Assembly (NCBI GenBank): GCA_028874175.1
Contig: JAPPLN010000113.1
Location: forward strand, 1 to 64,000
DNA length: 64,000 bases
From: Chloroflexota bacterium
GTDB taxonomy: Bacteria > Chloroflexota > UBA11872
Direction of reading: 5' to 3'
This document shows positions 47,793 to 55,795 of the stretch, piece after piece. The notes beneath the pieces are model-generated. The model made no database searches and was not told where the DNA came from. It saw only the letters and a list, made by a program, of their open reading frames with translations. The translations under genes were made by a program, and so were the position numbers. Each line of letters starts with the position of its first letter. Position 1 is the first letter of the stretch.

Positions 47793-48560
47793 GTGGTCGT
47801 CAAGATTGGCGGGACGGCGGACATGGCAGCCGGGCGAATCGGGGCCGACGTTCGTGCCTTAGTCGATAGCGGCGTACGCGTCGTGATTGCGCACGGGGGC
47901 GGCGACGAACTGACGGCCTGGCAAGCGGCGAGGAATCGCACGACCACATGGCACAACGGGCTGCGCGTGACCGACGACCAGACGCGGGACGACGCCGTGC
48001 TGGTGTTCCGGGGTCTGGTGGCGCCGGCCGTCGTGGGCGCGCTGCAGCATGCCGGGGTCTCGGCGGTGGGCATCAGCGGGCCGGATGGCGGCGTGGTGCG
48101 TGTTCGGCAGGCGTCCCCGGATCTTGGCTGGGTGGGTCGCGTCCGGACGGTGAACACGCGGATTCTCGATGACCTGACGTCCGGGGGACACGTGCCGGTG
48201 GTTTCGCCGCTTGGTGTTGATGATTGCGGGTCGATCTATAACGTGAACGGTGACGACATCGCCGGGGCTCTGGCGCGTGCGACGCGAGCCGCGGCCCTCG
48301 TGTTCCTGACCGACGTGGACGGAGTACGGGACGCCGACGGCGACGTTCTCGCACAATTGGACCCGGATGGTGCCGAGCGCCTGATCCAGGATGAGGTCAT
48401 TGCGGGCGGCATGGTTCCAAAGGTTCGGTCCGCAATCTCCCTGCTCGGCGACGTGGGGCGGGTCTGCATAGCCAATGGCTCGCGGCCGCACGCGTTACGA
48501 CGTGCCCTGGACCCGGCAGGCGGCGGCACGCAGGTGAGGGCCGAGGCCGCGTCCCTATAA
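47793..48560 (+). CDS. argB: Acetylglutamate kinase
   Basis: Amino acid kinase that phosphorylates N-acetylglutamate. VVKIGGTAD at the N-terminus, VVIAHGGGDELTAWQ, the glycine-rich NVNGDDIAGALARATRAAALVFLTDVDGV and AGGMVPKVRSAI are the family blocks. It is short (255 residues), with no N-terminal regulatory helix, so it is probably not feedback-inhibited through that helix. The shape resembles the LysW-linked kinases, but argJ and argC alongside indicate the acetylated route. The GTG start is 38 bases after argJ. Confidence 0.9.
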   Translation: MVVKIGGTADMAAGRIGADVRALVDSGVRVVIAHGGGDELTAWQAARNRTTTWHNGLRVTDDQTRDDAVLVFRGLVAPAVVGALQHAGVSAVGISGPDGGVVRVRQASPDLGWVGRVRTVNTRILDDLTSGGHVPVVSPLGVDDCGSIYNVNGDDIAGALARATRAAALVFLTDVDGVRDADGDVLAQLDPDGAERLIQDEVIAGGMVPKVRSAISLLGDVGRVCIANGSRPHALRRALDPAGGGTQVRAEAASL

Positions 48561-48561
48561 T
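48556..48561 (+). promoter_or_regulatory. Possible internal -10 element before argD
   Basis: A perfect TATAAT overlaps the argB stop codon, 51 bases before argD, suggesting an internal promoter. No -35 hexamer is recognised. Confidence 0.4.
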
Positions 48562-48569
48562 CCGAGTCG

Positions 48570-48587
48570 GAACGGCGACCGCCGTTC
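48570..48587. promoter_or_regulatory. 18-bp palindrome upstream of argD, candidate operator
   Basis: GAACGGCG-AC-CGCCGTTC is a perfect palindrome immediately downstream of a TATAAT, just where a transcript from that element would begin. It may be an operator for a dimeric repressor or a short leader hairpin. It does not resemble the A/T-rich ARG box of ArgR. Confidence 0.5.
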
Positions 48588-48612
48588 GACCCCTCCCGAG
48601 GCTGAACGACGC

Positions 48613-49791
48613 ATGGGCTGGCAAGAGCTGGAAGCGCGCTATTACCACCAGGCGTTTCGCCGCTTTCCGGTGACGCTGGTGCGCGGCGAGGGGTCGCGCC
48701 TGTGGGACGACGAGGGCAATTCGTACCTGGACTTCACCGCCGGCATTGCCGTGACCACGCTGGGACACGGCGATCCCGAGCTGTGCGACGCGGTGGCGGA
48801 CCAGGTGCGGTCGCTGGCGCACACTTCCAACCTGTTTTACACGACGCCGCAACTCGAAGTGGCGCAGCGCCTGGTCGACAACTCGGCGCTGGACCGCGTC
48901 TTCTTCGTCAACAGCGGCGCGGAGGCCAGCGAAACCTGCCTGAAGATCGCCCGCAAGTGGGGGCGAACGCAGCGGGACGGCGCCTACGAGGTCATCACGG
49001 CGGAGCACGGCTTCCACGGCCGCACGATCGCCACGACGGCCGCCACCGGCACACCGGCCTACCAGGAACCGTTCGCGCCCATGCCCTCAGGATTCACGCA
49101 CGTGCCGCTGAACGACCTTGATGCCGTCGACGACTCGATTTCGTCGACGACGGCGGCGGTCATGGTGGAACTGGTTCAGGGCGAGAGCGGCGTGCGAACG
49201 GCGGACGTGGACTACGTGCAAGGTCTGCGCCGGGTCTGCGACGAGCACGGCGTGCTGCTGATATTCGACGAGGTTCAGACCGGCATCGGACGCACCGGCC
49301 GCCTGTTTGGCTACGAGAACTTCGGCGTGACACCCGACGTAATCGGTCTGGCCAAAGGGCTGGGCGGTGGGCTGCCCATCGGGGCCGTGCTGAGCAGCGA
49401 GGCCGTGAGCGTCCTGGCGCCCGGTGAGCATGGGTCCACCTTTGGCGGCAGCCCGGTTGCCTGTGCCGCAGCCCGGGTGGTGCTGGACCGCGTGATGGCT
49501 CCCGGGTTCCTCGATGAGGTGCAGGCAAAGGGCGAACACGTGCGGGCGCGTCTGCGGTCCAGCGCCGAGCAGGGCGCCCGGATCACCGACGTGCGCGGGT
49601 TGGGGCTGATGATCGGCCTTGACCTTGAATCCGAAGACGCGGCAACCGAGGTGGTGGAGAAGGCTCGAAGCAACGGGCTGCTGCTGATCAAGGCCGGGCC
49701 GGAGACGATCCGCATCGTGCCGCCGCTTACGATCACCGTTGATGAACTCGACGAAGGGCTGGATGCGCTCGACGCCGCGCGGGGCGCCTGA
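48613..49791 (+). CDS. argD: Acetylornithine aminotransferase
   Basis: Class III PLP aminotransferase converting N-acetylglutamate semialdehyde to N-acetylornithine. FTAGIAVTTLGHGDPEL, FVNSGAEASETCLKIARKW, the ELVQGESGVR and IFDEVQTGIGRTGRLFGYE segments, and the PLP lysine in GLAKGLGGGLPIGA are characteristic. 392 residues is normal. It lies 52 bases after argB, separated by the palindrome and possible promoter. Confidence 0.94.
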   Translation: MGWQELEARYYHQAFRRFPVTLVRGEGSRLWDDEGNSYLDFTAGIAVTTLGHGDPELCDAVADQVRSLAHTSNLFYTTPQLEVAQRLVDNSALDRVFFVNSGAEASETCLKIARKWGRTQRDGAYEVITAEHGFHGRTIATTAATGTPAYQEPFAPMPSGFTHVPLNDLDAVDDSISSTTAAVMVELVQGESGVRTADVDYVQGLRRVCDEHGVLLIFDEVQTGIGRTGRLFGYENFGVTPDVIGLAKGLGGGLPIGAVLSSEAVSVLAPGEHGSTFGGSPVACAAARVVLDRVMAPGFLDEVQAKGEHVRARLRSSAEQGARITDVRGLGLMIGLDLESEDAATEVVEKARSNGLLLIKAGPETIRIVPPLTITVDELDEGLDALDAARGA

Positions 49792-49828
49792 CGGCGCCGC
49801 CGTCCGGCTGTTGAGATAGTCCGCTCTG

Positions 49829-51271
49829 ATGTGGGGCGGCCGCTTCGACAAACCGCCGGCGGACGTCGCGCGCGCCTTTACGCGCTCGTTTCCCGTTGAC
49901 CGCCGCATGTACCGTGAGGACATCGTGGCCAGCCGCGCCCACGCCGCGATGCTGGGCCGGCAGGAGATCATTCCAGTCGGCAGCGCGAACGCCTTGGTCG
50001 ATGCCCTTGACGCGCTTCTGACGGATCTGGATCAGACCGGCGGCCCTCCCCTGACCGCGGATGATGAAGACGTCCACAGCTACGTCGAACGGGAACTGAC
50101 CGCGCGTATCGGCGACGACGGCCGACGTCTCCATGTGGCTCGCAGCCGAAACGACCAGGTCGCCACGGATTTTCGGCTCTACTGCAAGGGGTTCTGTCTT
50201 CGTCTCGCGACGGCGGTCCTGGACTTGCTGGGCGTACTCGCGCAGCGGGCCGATGAGGAGGCCGAGACTGTCGCACCGGGCTTCACGCACCTGCAGGTCG
50301 CCCAGCCGGTAACGCTGGGGCACTACTTCCTGGCCCTGTTTGAAATGCACCGACGGGACGTAGACAACATCCTGTACGCCTACACCGTGTCCGACGTCTG
50401 CCCGCTGGGGGCCGGTGCCTTGGCAGGCCTCGCCTTCGATATCGATCGGGATTATGTGGCGGAGGAACTGTGCTTCAGCCAGGTAGCGCGCAACAGCCTA
50501 GATGCGGTGTCCGACCGCGACTTTGTGAGTGCTGTTCTCCAGGCGTGCGCGACGCTCAGTGGTCACTTATCACGATGGGCGGAAGACTTGGTTATCTGGG
50601 CGTCGCCCGGGTTCGGCCTCGTCCGGTTTGACGATGCTTTTGCGACTGGCAGCAGCATGCTGCCCCAGAAGCTCAATCCGGACGTTGCCGAACTGACGCG
50701 CGCAAAGGCCGGGGCCATTGCCGGTGCGGCCGTCGGCTGGCAAGCGACGTTGAAGGGAGTGCCCCTCAGCTATGCCCTGGATATGCAGGAGGACAAGCGT
50801 TCCCTGTTCCGAGTCGAGGACGATGTCGTGGCGGCGCTACGGGCCCTCACGGGCGCTTTGCGCACTCTGACGGTAAACCGCGAGCGCATGGCGGAGGTGG
50901 CGAGCCTGGGACATTCGACCGCAATCGAGATTGCCGACTACCTGACGGAGCGCGGCGTGCCATTTCGCGATGCGCATGCGGCCGTGGGTCGTTTGGTTCG
51001 CCTGGCCGAGGACCGGGGCGTTGAACTGGCCGACCTTGAGGAGGCTGACTTTGTCGAGGCCGACGAGAGGCTGTCAGGGGACGTGCGAGATCGGCTGGAA
51101 CTTCAGCGTGCTGTCGCGCGCCGAACGTCGCTCGGGGGAACCGCGCCAGCCCGGGTGCGCGAGGAAGCCGCGCGCGCGAACCGCTGGCTGCGCTGGCAAC
51201 GAGACCACGTGCAAGACCTAACTGGTCGCGGCCTGCCGCTGGCCCTGCGGCCGTCGGCGAGTGCTCCGTGA
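49829..51271 (+). CDS. argH: Argininosuccinate lyase
   Basis: Cleaves argininosuccinate to arginine and fumarate. The start MWGGRFDKPPADVARAFTRSFPVDRRMYREDI, HVARSRNDQVATDFRLY, GFTHLQVAQPVTLGHY and the fumarase-superfamily signature GSSMLPQKLNPDVAEL are all present in 480 residues. argF and argG, which act before it, are not in the window and must be elsewhere. The last gene of the arg series. Confidence 0.94.
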   Translation: MWGGRFDKPPADVARAFTRSFPVDRRMYREDIVASRAHAAMLGRQEIIPVGSANALVDALDALLTDLDQTGGPPLTADDEDVHSYVERELTARIGDDGRRLHVARSRNDQVATDFRLYCKGFCLRLATAVLDLLGVLAQRADEEAETVAPGFTHLQVAQPVTLGHYFLALFEMHRRDVDNILYAYTVSDVCPLGAGALAGLAFDIDRDYVAEELCFSQVARNSLDAVSDRDFVSAVLQACATLSGHLSRWAEDLVIWASPGFGLVRFDDAFATGSSMLPQKLNPDVAELTRAKAGAIAGAAVGWQATLKGVPLSYALDMQEDKRSLFRVEDDVVAALRALTGALRTLTVNRERMAEVASLGHSTAIEIADYLTERGVPFRDAHAAVGRLVRLAEDRGVELADLEEADFVEADERLSGDVRDRLELQRAVARRTSLGGTAPARVREEAARANRWLRWQRDHVQDLTGRGLPLALRPSASAP

Positions 51272-51352
51272 GTTCCTTGGCGTGCAAATGGCGTGGTGCA
51301 GCCGGCGACGGTTTGATCAGTCTCGATGTCCTCGAAAGAGCGATAGTCGAGC

Positions 51353-52138
51353 GTGACTAGCGCAAACGAAACGCCGGTACAACTCTCAATCGTCATCCCG
51401 GCATTCAACGAGAAGGATCGGCTGGGTGCCACGCTGCTTGCGGTTGACGAGTGGGCCGCCGGCCGTGAGGCGAGGGTTGAAGTCGTTGTCGTGGACGACG
51501 GATCGACGGATAACACGCTTGAGATATCCCGAATCTGGGCGAACGAGACGGAAGGCAGCGGTGCGGTTGCCTCTATAGTGCTGAATGAGCCACACCGCGG
51601 CAAAGGCGCGGCCGTGGCGCGCGGCATGCTCGCAGCGCGTGGCGCCGTTCGCCTGTTCATGGATGCAGATCTGGCGGTACCGCTCGTTTACGTTGAACGC
51701 ATCGTCGACGAGGTGCGACGCGGTGCCGACGTTGCGATCGGCTCGCGGGAGCTAGATCTGTCACAGCGATTTGACGAGCCGTGGTACCGCCATGCGCTAG
51801 GGCGTGGATTCAACCGTTTGGTGAGTTGGCTCGGCGTCAGCGGATTCACCGACACGCAATGTGGCTTCAAGGGTTTTTCGGCAGATGCAGCCGAGGACAT
51901 CTTTCGTCGGGCTCGGCTCTATCCAGCCGATGGAGAGGTCATAAAGCAGGAGCGGGTTACCGCCTTCGATGTGGAACTGTTGGCTATTGCCCGCCGTCGC
52001 GGCTGGCAGACCGTGGAGATTCCAGTTGAGTGGCGGCATGTACCCATGAGCAAGGTTCGCCCGCTGTCCGATGCCGTCTCGATGCTGTTCGATGTTTTGA
52101 GAGTACGGTGGTATTTGCTGCGCAGGGCGTACGACTGA
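51353..52138 (+). CDS. Glycosyltransferase family 2, dolichyl-phosphate glucosyltransferase-like
   Basis: GT-A fold enzyme of 261 residues: SIVIPAFNEKDRLGATLLAV, EVVVVDDGSTDNT, RGKGAAVARGMLAARG, LFMDADLAVPL (DXD) and GSRELD. The later DTQCGFKGFSADAAEDIF and FDVELLAIARRRGW blocks are typical of dolichyl-phosphate glucosyltransferase-like enzymes. It likely makes a polyprenyl-phosphate sugar donor. The start is GTG, 81 bases after argH; a GT4 gene follows after 46 bases. Confidence 0.88.
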   Translation: MTSANETPVQLSIVIPAFNEKDRLGATLLAVDEWAAGREARVEVVVVDDGSTDNTLEISRIWANETEGSGAVASIVLNEPHRGKGAAVARGMLAARGAVRLFMDADLAVPLVYVERIVDEVRRGADVAIGSRELDLSQRFDEPWYRHALGRGFNRLVSWLGVSGFTDTQCGFKGFSADAAEDIFRRARLYPADGEVIKQERVTAFDVELLAIARRRGWQTVEIPVEWRHVPMSKVRPLSDAVSMLFDVLRVRWYLLRRAYD

Positions 52139-52184
52139 CGCTGGTTCAGCTACCGCGTGCCGTGGAGGATATAGCCTCGCGTAA

Positions 52185-53810
52185 ATGTGGTCGGCCCATG
52201 CGGCGGATGGCATCGGACGACTTGACGGTGTCAATTTGAAGGAAAAGAGCATTGTTCTGTTCGACGGCTGGCTGGAGACCCTGGGTGGCGGCGAGCGACA
52301 GGTTCTCAGCGCGGCCAGTGCGTTGCGGTCACTGGGAACGGTCAGCGTGGTGTCGCACCGTCCGTTGCGCTGGACCACGGTGGTTGAGCGAGCCGCCGTC
52401 GATCTGGATGGAGTGAGATTCCGCACACTGCCGGAACGGCCCCAGCTGTCAGGACGTGAAGTGGCTGGTGATGCGGACCTGTTCGTTAATGGGACGCATC
52501 ACAGCCTCGTCGATGGCCGTGGCTTGCCGTCAATGCGATTTGTCTACTTTCCAGCTCGGAATGCCAATCGTGCGCGGCGCATGGCCGGACAAGCGCTGCG
52601 AAGGCTGGCCGGGAATCTGGGCGCGGCGTACGAGCGATCAGGCTGGTTCGGGACCGAGGTTCATCAGCGCGTCCGCTATCGGCAGTCTGATGGCGCCGGA
52701 CGGATCGGCGTTGGCGAAGGCGCTTGCCTCCGCTTGTGGATAAGTGCGATGACCGATGTGGATAGGGCCTACACAATTCAGACCGGCGCAGGCAAAGCGC
52801 TAACCGAGGGACTGGCTGGGCCCAAGGGCGACTTTGCGCCGAGCCCCTGGGTCGAGGTCCCGCGCGGATGCCGCGAACTGGTGGTGCATTCAGCGGCATC
52901 GCTGGGGACGAATGAGCGCGAAAGCCGACTGCTGGGGCTGGCGCTTGGCTCGATCGAGGAGCAGGGTCCTCCGCCACGGCGCCTGTTTCAGCGCACGACG
53001 CGGCGGCTGGTACCGGCACTGGGGAGCTGGGCAAGCGACGACCGCGAGGAGCAATACGCCAAAGCGCTCCGTTCGTACGACGTCGTGACGCCTAACTCCC
53101 ACTTCACGGCGTCCTGGCTTAAGCGGCGCTGGGGCGTGACGGGTCCGGTCATTGAGCCTCCGGTCGTCGCCGAGGCACACGCGCACGCGACTCGGCAGCC
53201 GCTGATCGTATCGATCGGGCGCTTCTTCGTCGGCAGCCATAACAAGAAGCACCTAGTGATGGTGCGTGCCTTCCGCAAGCTGTGCGACCGCGGGCTGGTT
53301 GGCTGGCGCCTGGCGCTGGTGGGGGGCGTCGGCCAGCAGCCGGCGGACTCGGCATATTTGCGCGAGGTGCAACAGGCGGCAGAGGGTCTGCCGATCGATG
53401 TGCATCCGGACGCTGACGAAGCGACCGTGAACGAGCTGCAGGAACACGCCGCCATTGGTTGGCACGCCGCAGGATTCGGCGAGTCGGAACGCCGAACTCC
53501 TGAGCGATTCGAGCACTTTGGCATGGCGGTGGCCGAACTCATGATGTCTGGCGCCGTGCCGGTGGTGTTTGACGGCGGCGGCTTGCGGGAAATCGTTGAA
53601 CCGGGTCGCAGCGGATATCGATGGCGCACGCTGGACGAGCTGGCAGACGCCACATTGGCGCTGGCTCGAAACGGTCGGCGTCGCTCGGAAATTGCCGATG
53701 CGGCGCGGCGTCGCGCCGCGCGCTGGTCGCTGGCCGACTATCAGCGGCGGATCGTGAACTTGGCCCTTGAGGTCATGGACGGCCACAGCGGCCGCCGGGA
53801 CGCCGCCTAG
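52185..53810 (+). CDS. Glycosyltransferase family 4 with inserted beta-rich domain
   Basis: A 541-residue GT-B enzyme. The N-terminal part IVLFDGWLETLGGGERQVLSAASAL and the C-terminal part IGRFFVGSHNKKHLVMVRAFRKL through EHFGMAVAELMMSGAVPVVFDGGGLREIV form a GT4 pair of Rossmann domains. Between them, at about residues 160-260, is an extra segment of predicted beta structure ending ESRLLGLALGSIEEQ, not part of the standard GT4 fold and possibly glycan-binding. The exact start is unsure (TTG at 52236 also possible). It probably extends a cell-envelope glycan. Confidence 0.8.
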   Translation: MWSAHAADGIGRLDGVNLKEKSIVLFDGWLETLGGGERQVLSAASALRSLGTVSVVSHRPLRWTTVVERAAVDLDGVRFRTLPERPQLSGREVAGDADLFVNGTHHSLVDGRGLPSMRFVYFPARNANRARRMAGQALRRLAGNLGAAYERSGWFGTEVHQRVRYRQSDGAGRIGVGEGACLRLWISAMTDVDRAYTIQTGAGKALTEGLAGPKGDFAPSPWVEVPRGCRELVVHSAASLGTNERESRLLGLALGSIEEQGPPPRRLFQRTTRRLVPALGSWASDDREEQYAKALRSYDVVTPNSHFTASWLKRRWGVTGPVIEPPVVAEAHAHATRQPLIVSIGRFFVGSHNKKHLVMVRAFRKLCDRGLVGWRLALVGGVGQQPADSAYLREVQQAAEGLPIDVHPDADEATVNELQEHAAIGWHAAGFGESERRTPERFEHFGMAVAELMMSGAVPVVFDGGGLREIVEPGRSGYRWRTLDELADATLALARNGRRRSEIADAARRRAARWSLADYQRRIVNLALEVMDGHSGRRDAA

Positions 53811-53891
53811 GTCTGGACTCACCTCAACCGAACTGGGCGATTGTGCCAACGGGCGCGTGCTGGTTGCTAGCATCGTGGGTTCGCGCCTTTG

Positions 53892-55139
53892 ATGTCTGGG
53901 TTCCACGTGGCACTACTTGTCCAGAAGTTCGGCGGCTCGTCGCTCGCAACCAGCGAGCGAATTCGAATCGTGGCCGAGCGGATACATGACTCACTGTCGC
54001 AGGGTGATCGAGTAGCCCTGGTTGTGTCGGCCATGGGGGACACAACCGACGATCTAATTGCCGCAGCGCAGCGCCTGGCCAGTCGGCCGAACTCGCGGGA
54101 ACTGGACTTTCTGCTGTCCACCGGCGAGCTGGTATCTGCGGCCTTGACATCCATGGCCCTGCACGAACTTGGGCGCGACGCGGTCGCGCTCTCCGGCCCT
54201 CAGGCCGGCATCCGAACCAACGGCCGCTACGGTCGCGCCCGAATCACGGAGATCGAGCCGACGCGAATCCGCGCGGAACTCGAGGCCGGGCGCGTTCCCG
54301 TCATGGCCGGGTTTCAGGGCCTGGGACCTGGTGGCGACATTGTCACGCTGGCGCGGGGAACGTCGGACACCTCGGCGGTGGCCTTGGCGGTGGCCTTGGG
54401 CGTCGACCGCTGCGAGATCTACACCGATGTGGACGGCATCTTCACCGCCGATCCGCGCATCGTGCCGGACGCGCGCAAGCTCGATCTGGTGATTTACGAC
54501 GAGATGCTGGAGATGGCTAAGCTCGGCGCGCGTGTCATGCATCCGCGCGCGGTCGAGATTGCCGAACACTTCGGCATGCCGGTGGTGGTACGTTCCAGTT
54601 TCAGCGATGCACCAGGGACGGAAATTGTGGCTGAATCAGCGGTTCCAATCGAAACCATGCAGCGAGTGCGCGCTGTCGCGCACGACACCGACGTGGCGCG
54701 GGTCACCATTCGCGGCGTCAGTGACCGGCCGGGCTTGGCACACGCCCTCTTCCAGCCGCTCGCCGACCGACATATCAACATTGACGTGATCGTGCAGAAC
54801 GTCTCGGACGGCGGGGTGACCGACCTTTCGTTCACGATCGCCGAAACAGACCTGGACGCGACGCTCGACCTGATTCGTCCCGTGGCGGCCGAAATCGGCG
54901 CCCGCGACGTGGCGGCGTCAACCGAGTTGGGCAAAGTCAGTATTGTGGGTGTGGGCATTCAGAGCACACCCGGCATCGCGTCCCGCATGTTCGGAGCCTT
55001 GGCGGCGGACGGCATTAACATCGTCAGCATTACGACCAGCGAGATTCGGCTGACGTGCCTGGTGGACAAGGCGCAGGTGGCACGCGCGACTGAGCTGCTA
55101 CACGATGAATTCGATCTGAGCGCTGCAGACGCCGTGTAA
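53892..55139 (+). CDS. lysC: Aspartate kinase
   Basis: First enzyme of the aspartate family pathway (Lys, Thr, Met). The catalytic domain starts VQKFGGSSLATSERIRIVAERI and includes LDFLLSTGELVSAAL, TLARGTSDTSAVALA and EIYTDVDGIFTADPR; two ACT domains follow (RVTIRGVSDRPGLAHALF and KVSIVGVGIQSTPGIASRMF) for feedback control. 415 residues is normal. The track TTG at 53889 is replaced by the next ATG; GTG at 53907 (MALLVQKFGG) would match the family N-terminus even better. Confidence 0.94.
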   Translation: MSGFHVALLVQKFGGSSLATSERIRIVAERIHDSLSQGDRVALVVSAMGDTTDDLIAAAQRLASRPNSRELDFLLSTGELVSAALTSMALHELGRDAVALSGPQAGIRTNGRYGRARITEIEPTRIRAELEAGRVPVMAGFQGLGPGGDIVTLARGTSDTSAVALAVALGVDRCEIYTDVDGIFTADPRIVPDARKLDLVIYDEMLEMAKLGARVMHPRAVEIAEHFGMPVVVRSSFSDAPGTEIVAESAVPIETMQRVRAVAHDTDVARVTIRGVSDRPGLAHALFQPLADRHINIDVIVQNVSDGGVTDLSFTIAETDLDATLDLIRPVAAEIGARDVAASTELGKVSIVGVGIQSTPGIASRMFGALAADGINIVSITTSEIRLTCLVDKAQVARATELLHDEFDLSAADAV

Positions 55140-55234
55140 TGCCGCGCGTTCGTTCCGTGAACGGCCGCTGGTACCATGAAAGTGCGCGCCAAACCTGTTA
55201 AGACGTCGCCTGGAGCGGGAGTGGCGATAGCGAC

Positions 55235-55741
55235 ATGATCGAAATGATCGTGGACAGCGTGCGGGTGAATCTAATCAGCCCCAGCCGTGTGGTGGTGCTG
55301 AAGGAACGGGATGGACCGCGCTATCTCGCGATCGTTATCGGTCAGGGCGAGGCCGACGCCATTGCCGTCAAGCTACAAGACCACGAGGTTCCGCGGCCGC
55401 TGACCCACGACCTCCTCAAGCAACTGATCGAATCGGTTCAAGGGTCCGTTGAGCGCGTGGTGGTGACCGACCTGGTGGACACGACGTTCTTTGCAACGAT
55501 CGTGCTGAACATGAACGGCAGCCGCTGCGAACTGGACTCGCGACCGAGCGACGCTATCGCGCTGGCGGTGCGAGCGAATGCGCCGATTCTGGTTGAGCCG
55601 TCAGTGCTTAACGAGGCTGGTTTCGAGCCGGACGTTTCGGGCGAAGAGTCCGGTGAGGGCGAGCCTGTGGCGGAAGAAAAGCTCGAGGTATTTCGCGAAT
55701 TCATTAATCAGCTCGACTTGGACGATCTGGGCAAGTCCTAG
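55235..55741 (+). CDS. BFN-domain (DUF151) bifunctional nuclease family protein
   Basis: A 168-residue protein with the BFN domain: MIVDSVRVNLISPSRVVVLKERDGPRYLAIVIGQGEADAIAVKLQ and CELDSRPSDAIALAVRANAPILV. The C-terminal KLEVFREFINQLDLDDLGK is the common tail of bacterial members. Homologues were reported to have nuclease activity in plants, but the bacterial role is unproven. A GGGAG lies upstream of the ATG, and TACCAT near 55171 may be a -10 element. Confidence 0.9.
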   Translation: MIEMIVDSVRVNLISPSRVVVLKERDGPRYLAIVIGQGEADAIAVKLQDHEVPRPLTHDLLKQLIESVQGSVERVVVTDLVDTTFFATIVLNMNGSRCELDSRPSDAIALAVRANAPILVEPSVLNEAGFEPDVSGEESGEGEPVAEEKLEVFREFINQLDLDDLGKS

Positions 55742-55756
55742 GCTGCCGGCCGCGCT

Positions 55757-55789
55757 GGACGGGATGCTCGGCGTCCCGCCGGCCCGTCC
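55757..55789. terminator. Bidirectional terminator-like hairpin
   Basis: GGACGGG and CCCGTCC form a perfect 7-bp stem around a GC-rich loop that can itself fold, located between the convergent BFN and glycoside hydrolase genes. It is followed by ATTTGTT on the plus strand. A shared terminator is likely. Confidence 0.5.
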
Positions 55790-55795
55790 ATTTGT

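Noticed and set aside
52735-52743. Perfect DnaA box TGTGGATAA
   Set aside because: It is isolated and inside the GT4 coding sequence. An origin would show several boxes and an A/T-rich region, and none is present.
53811-53891. Lysine riboswitch ahead of lysC
   Set aside because: The gap is only 81 bases, too short for the lysine aptamer, and no conserved core is seen.
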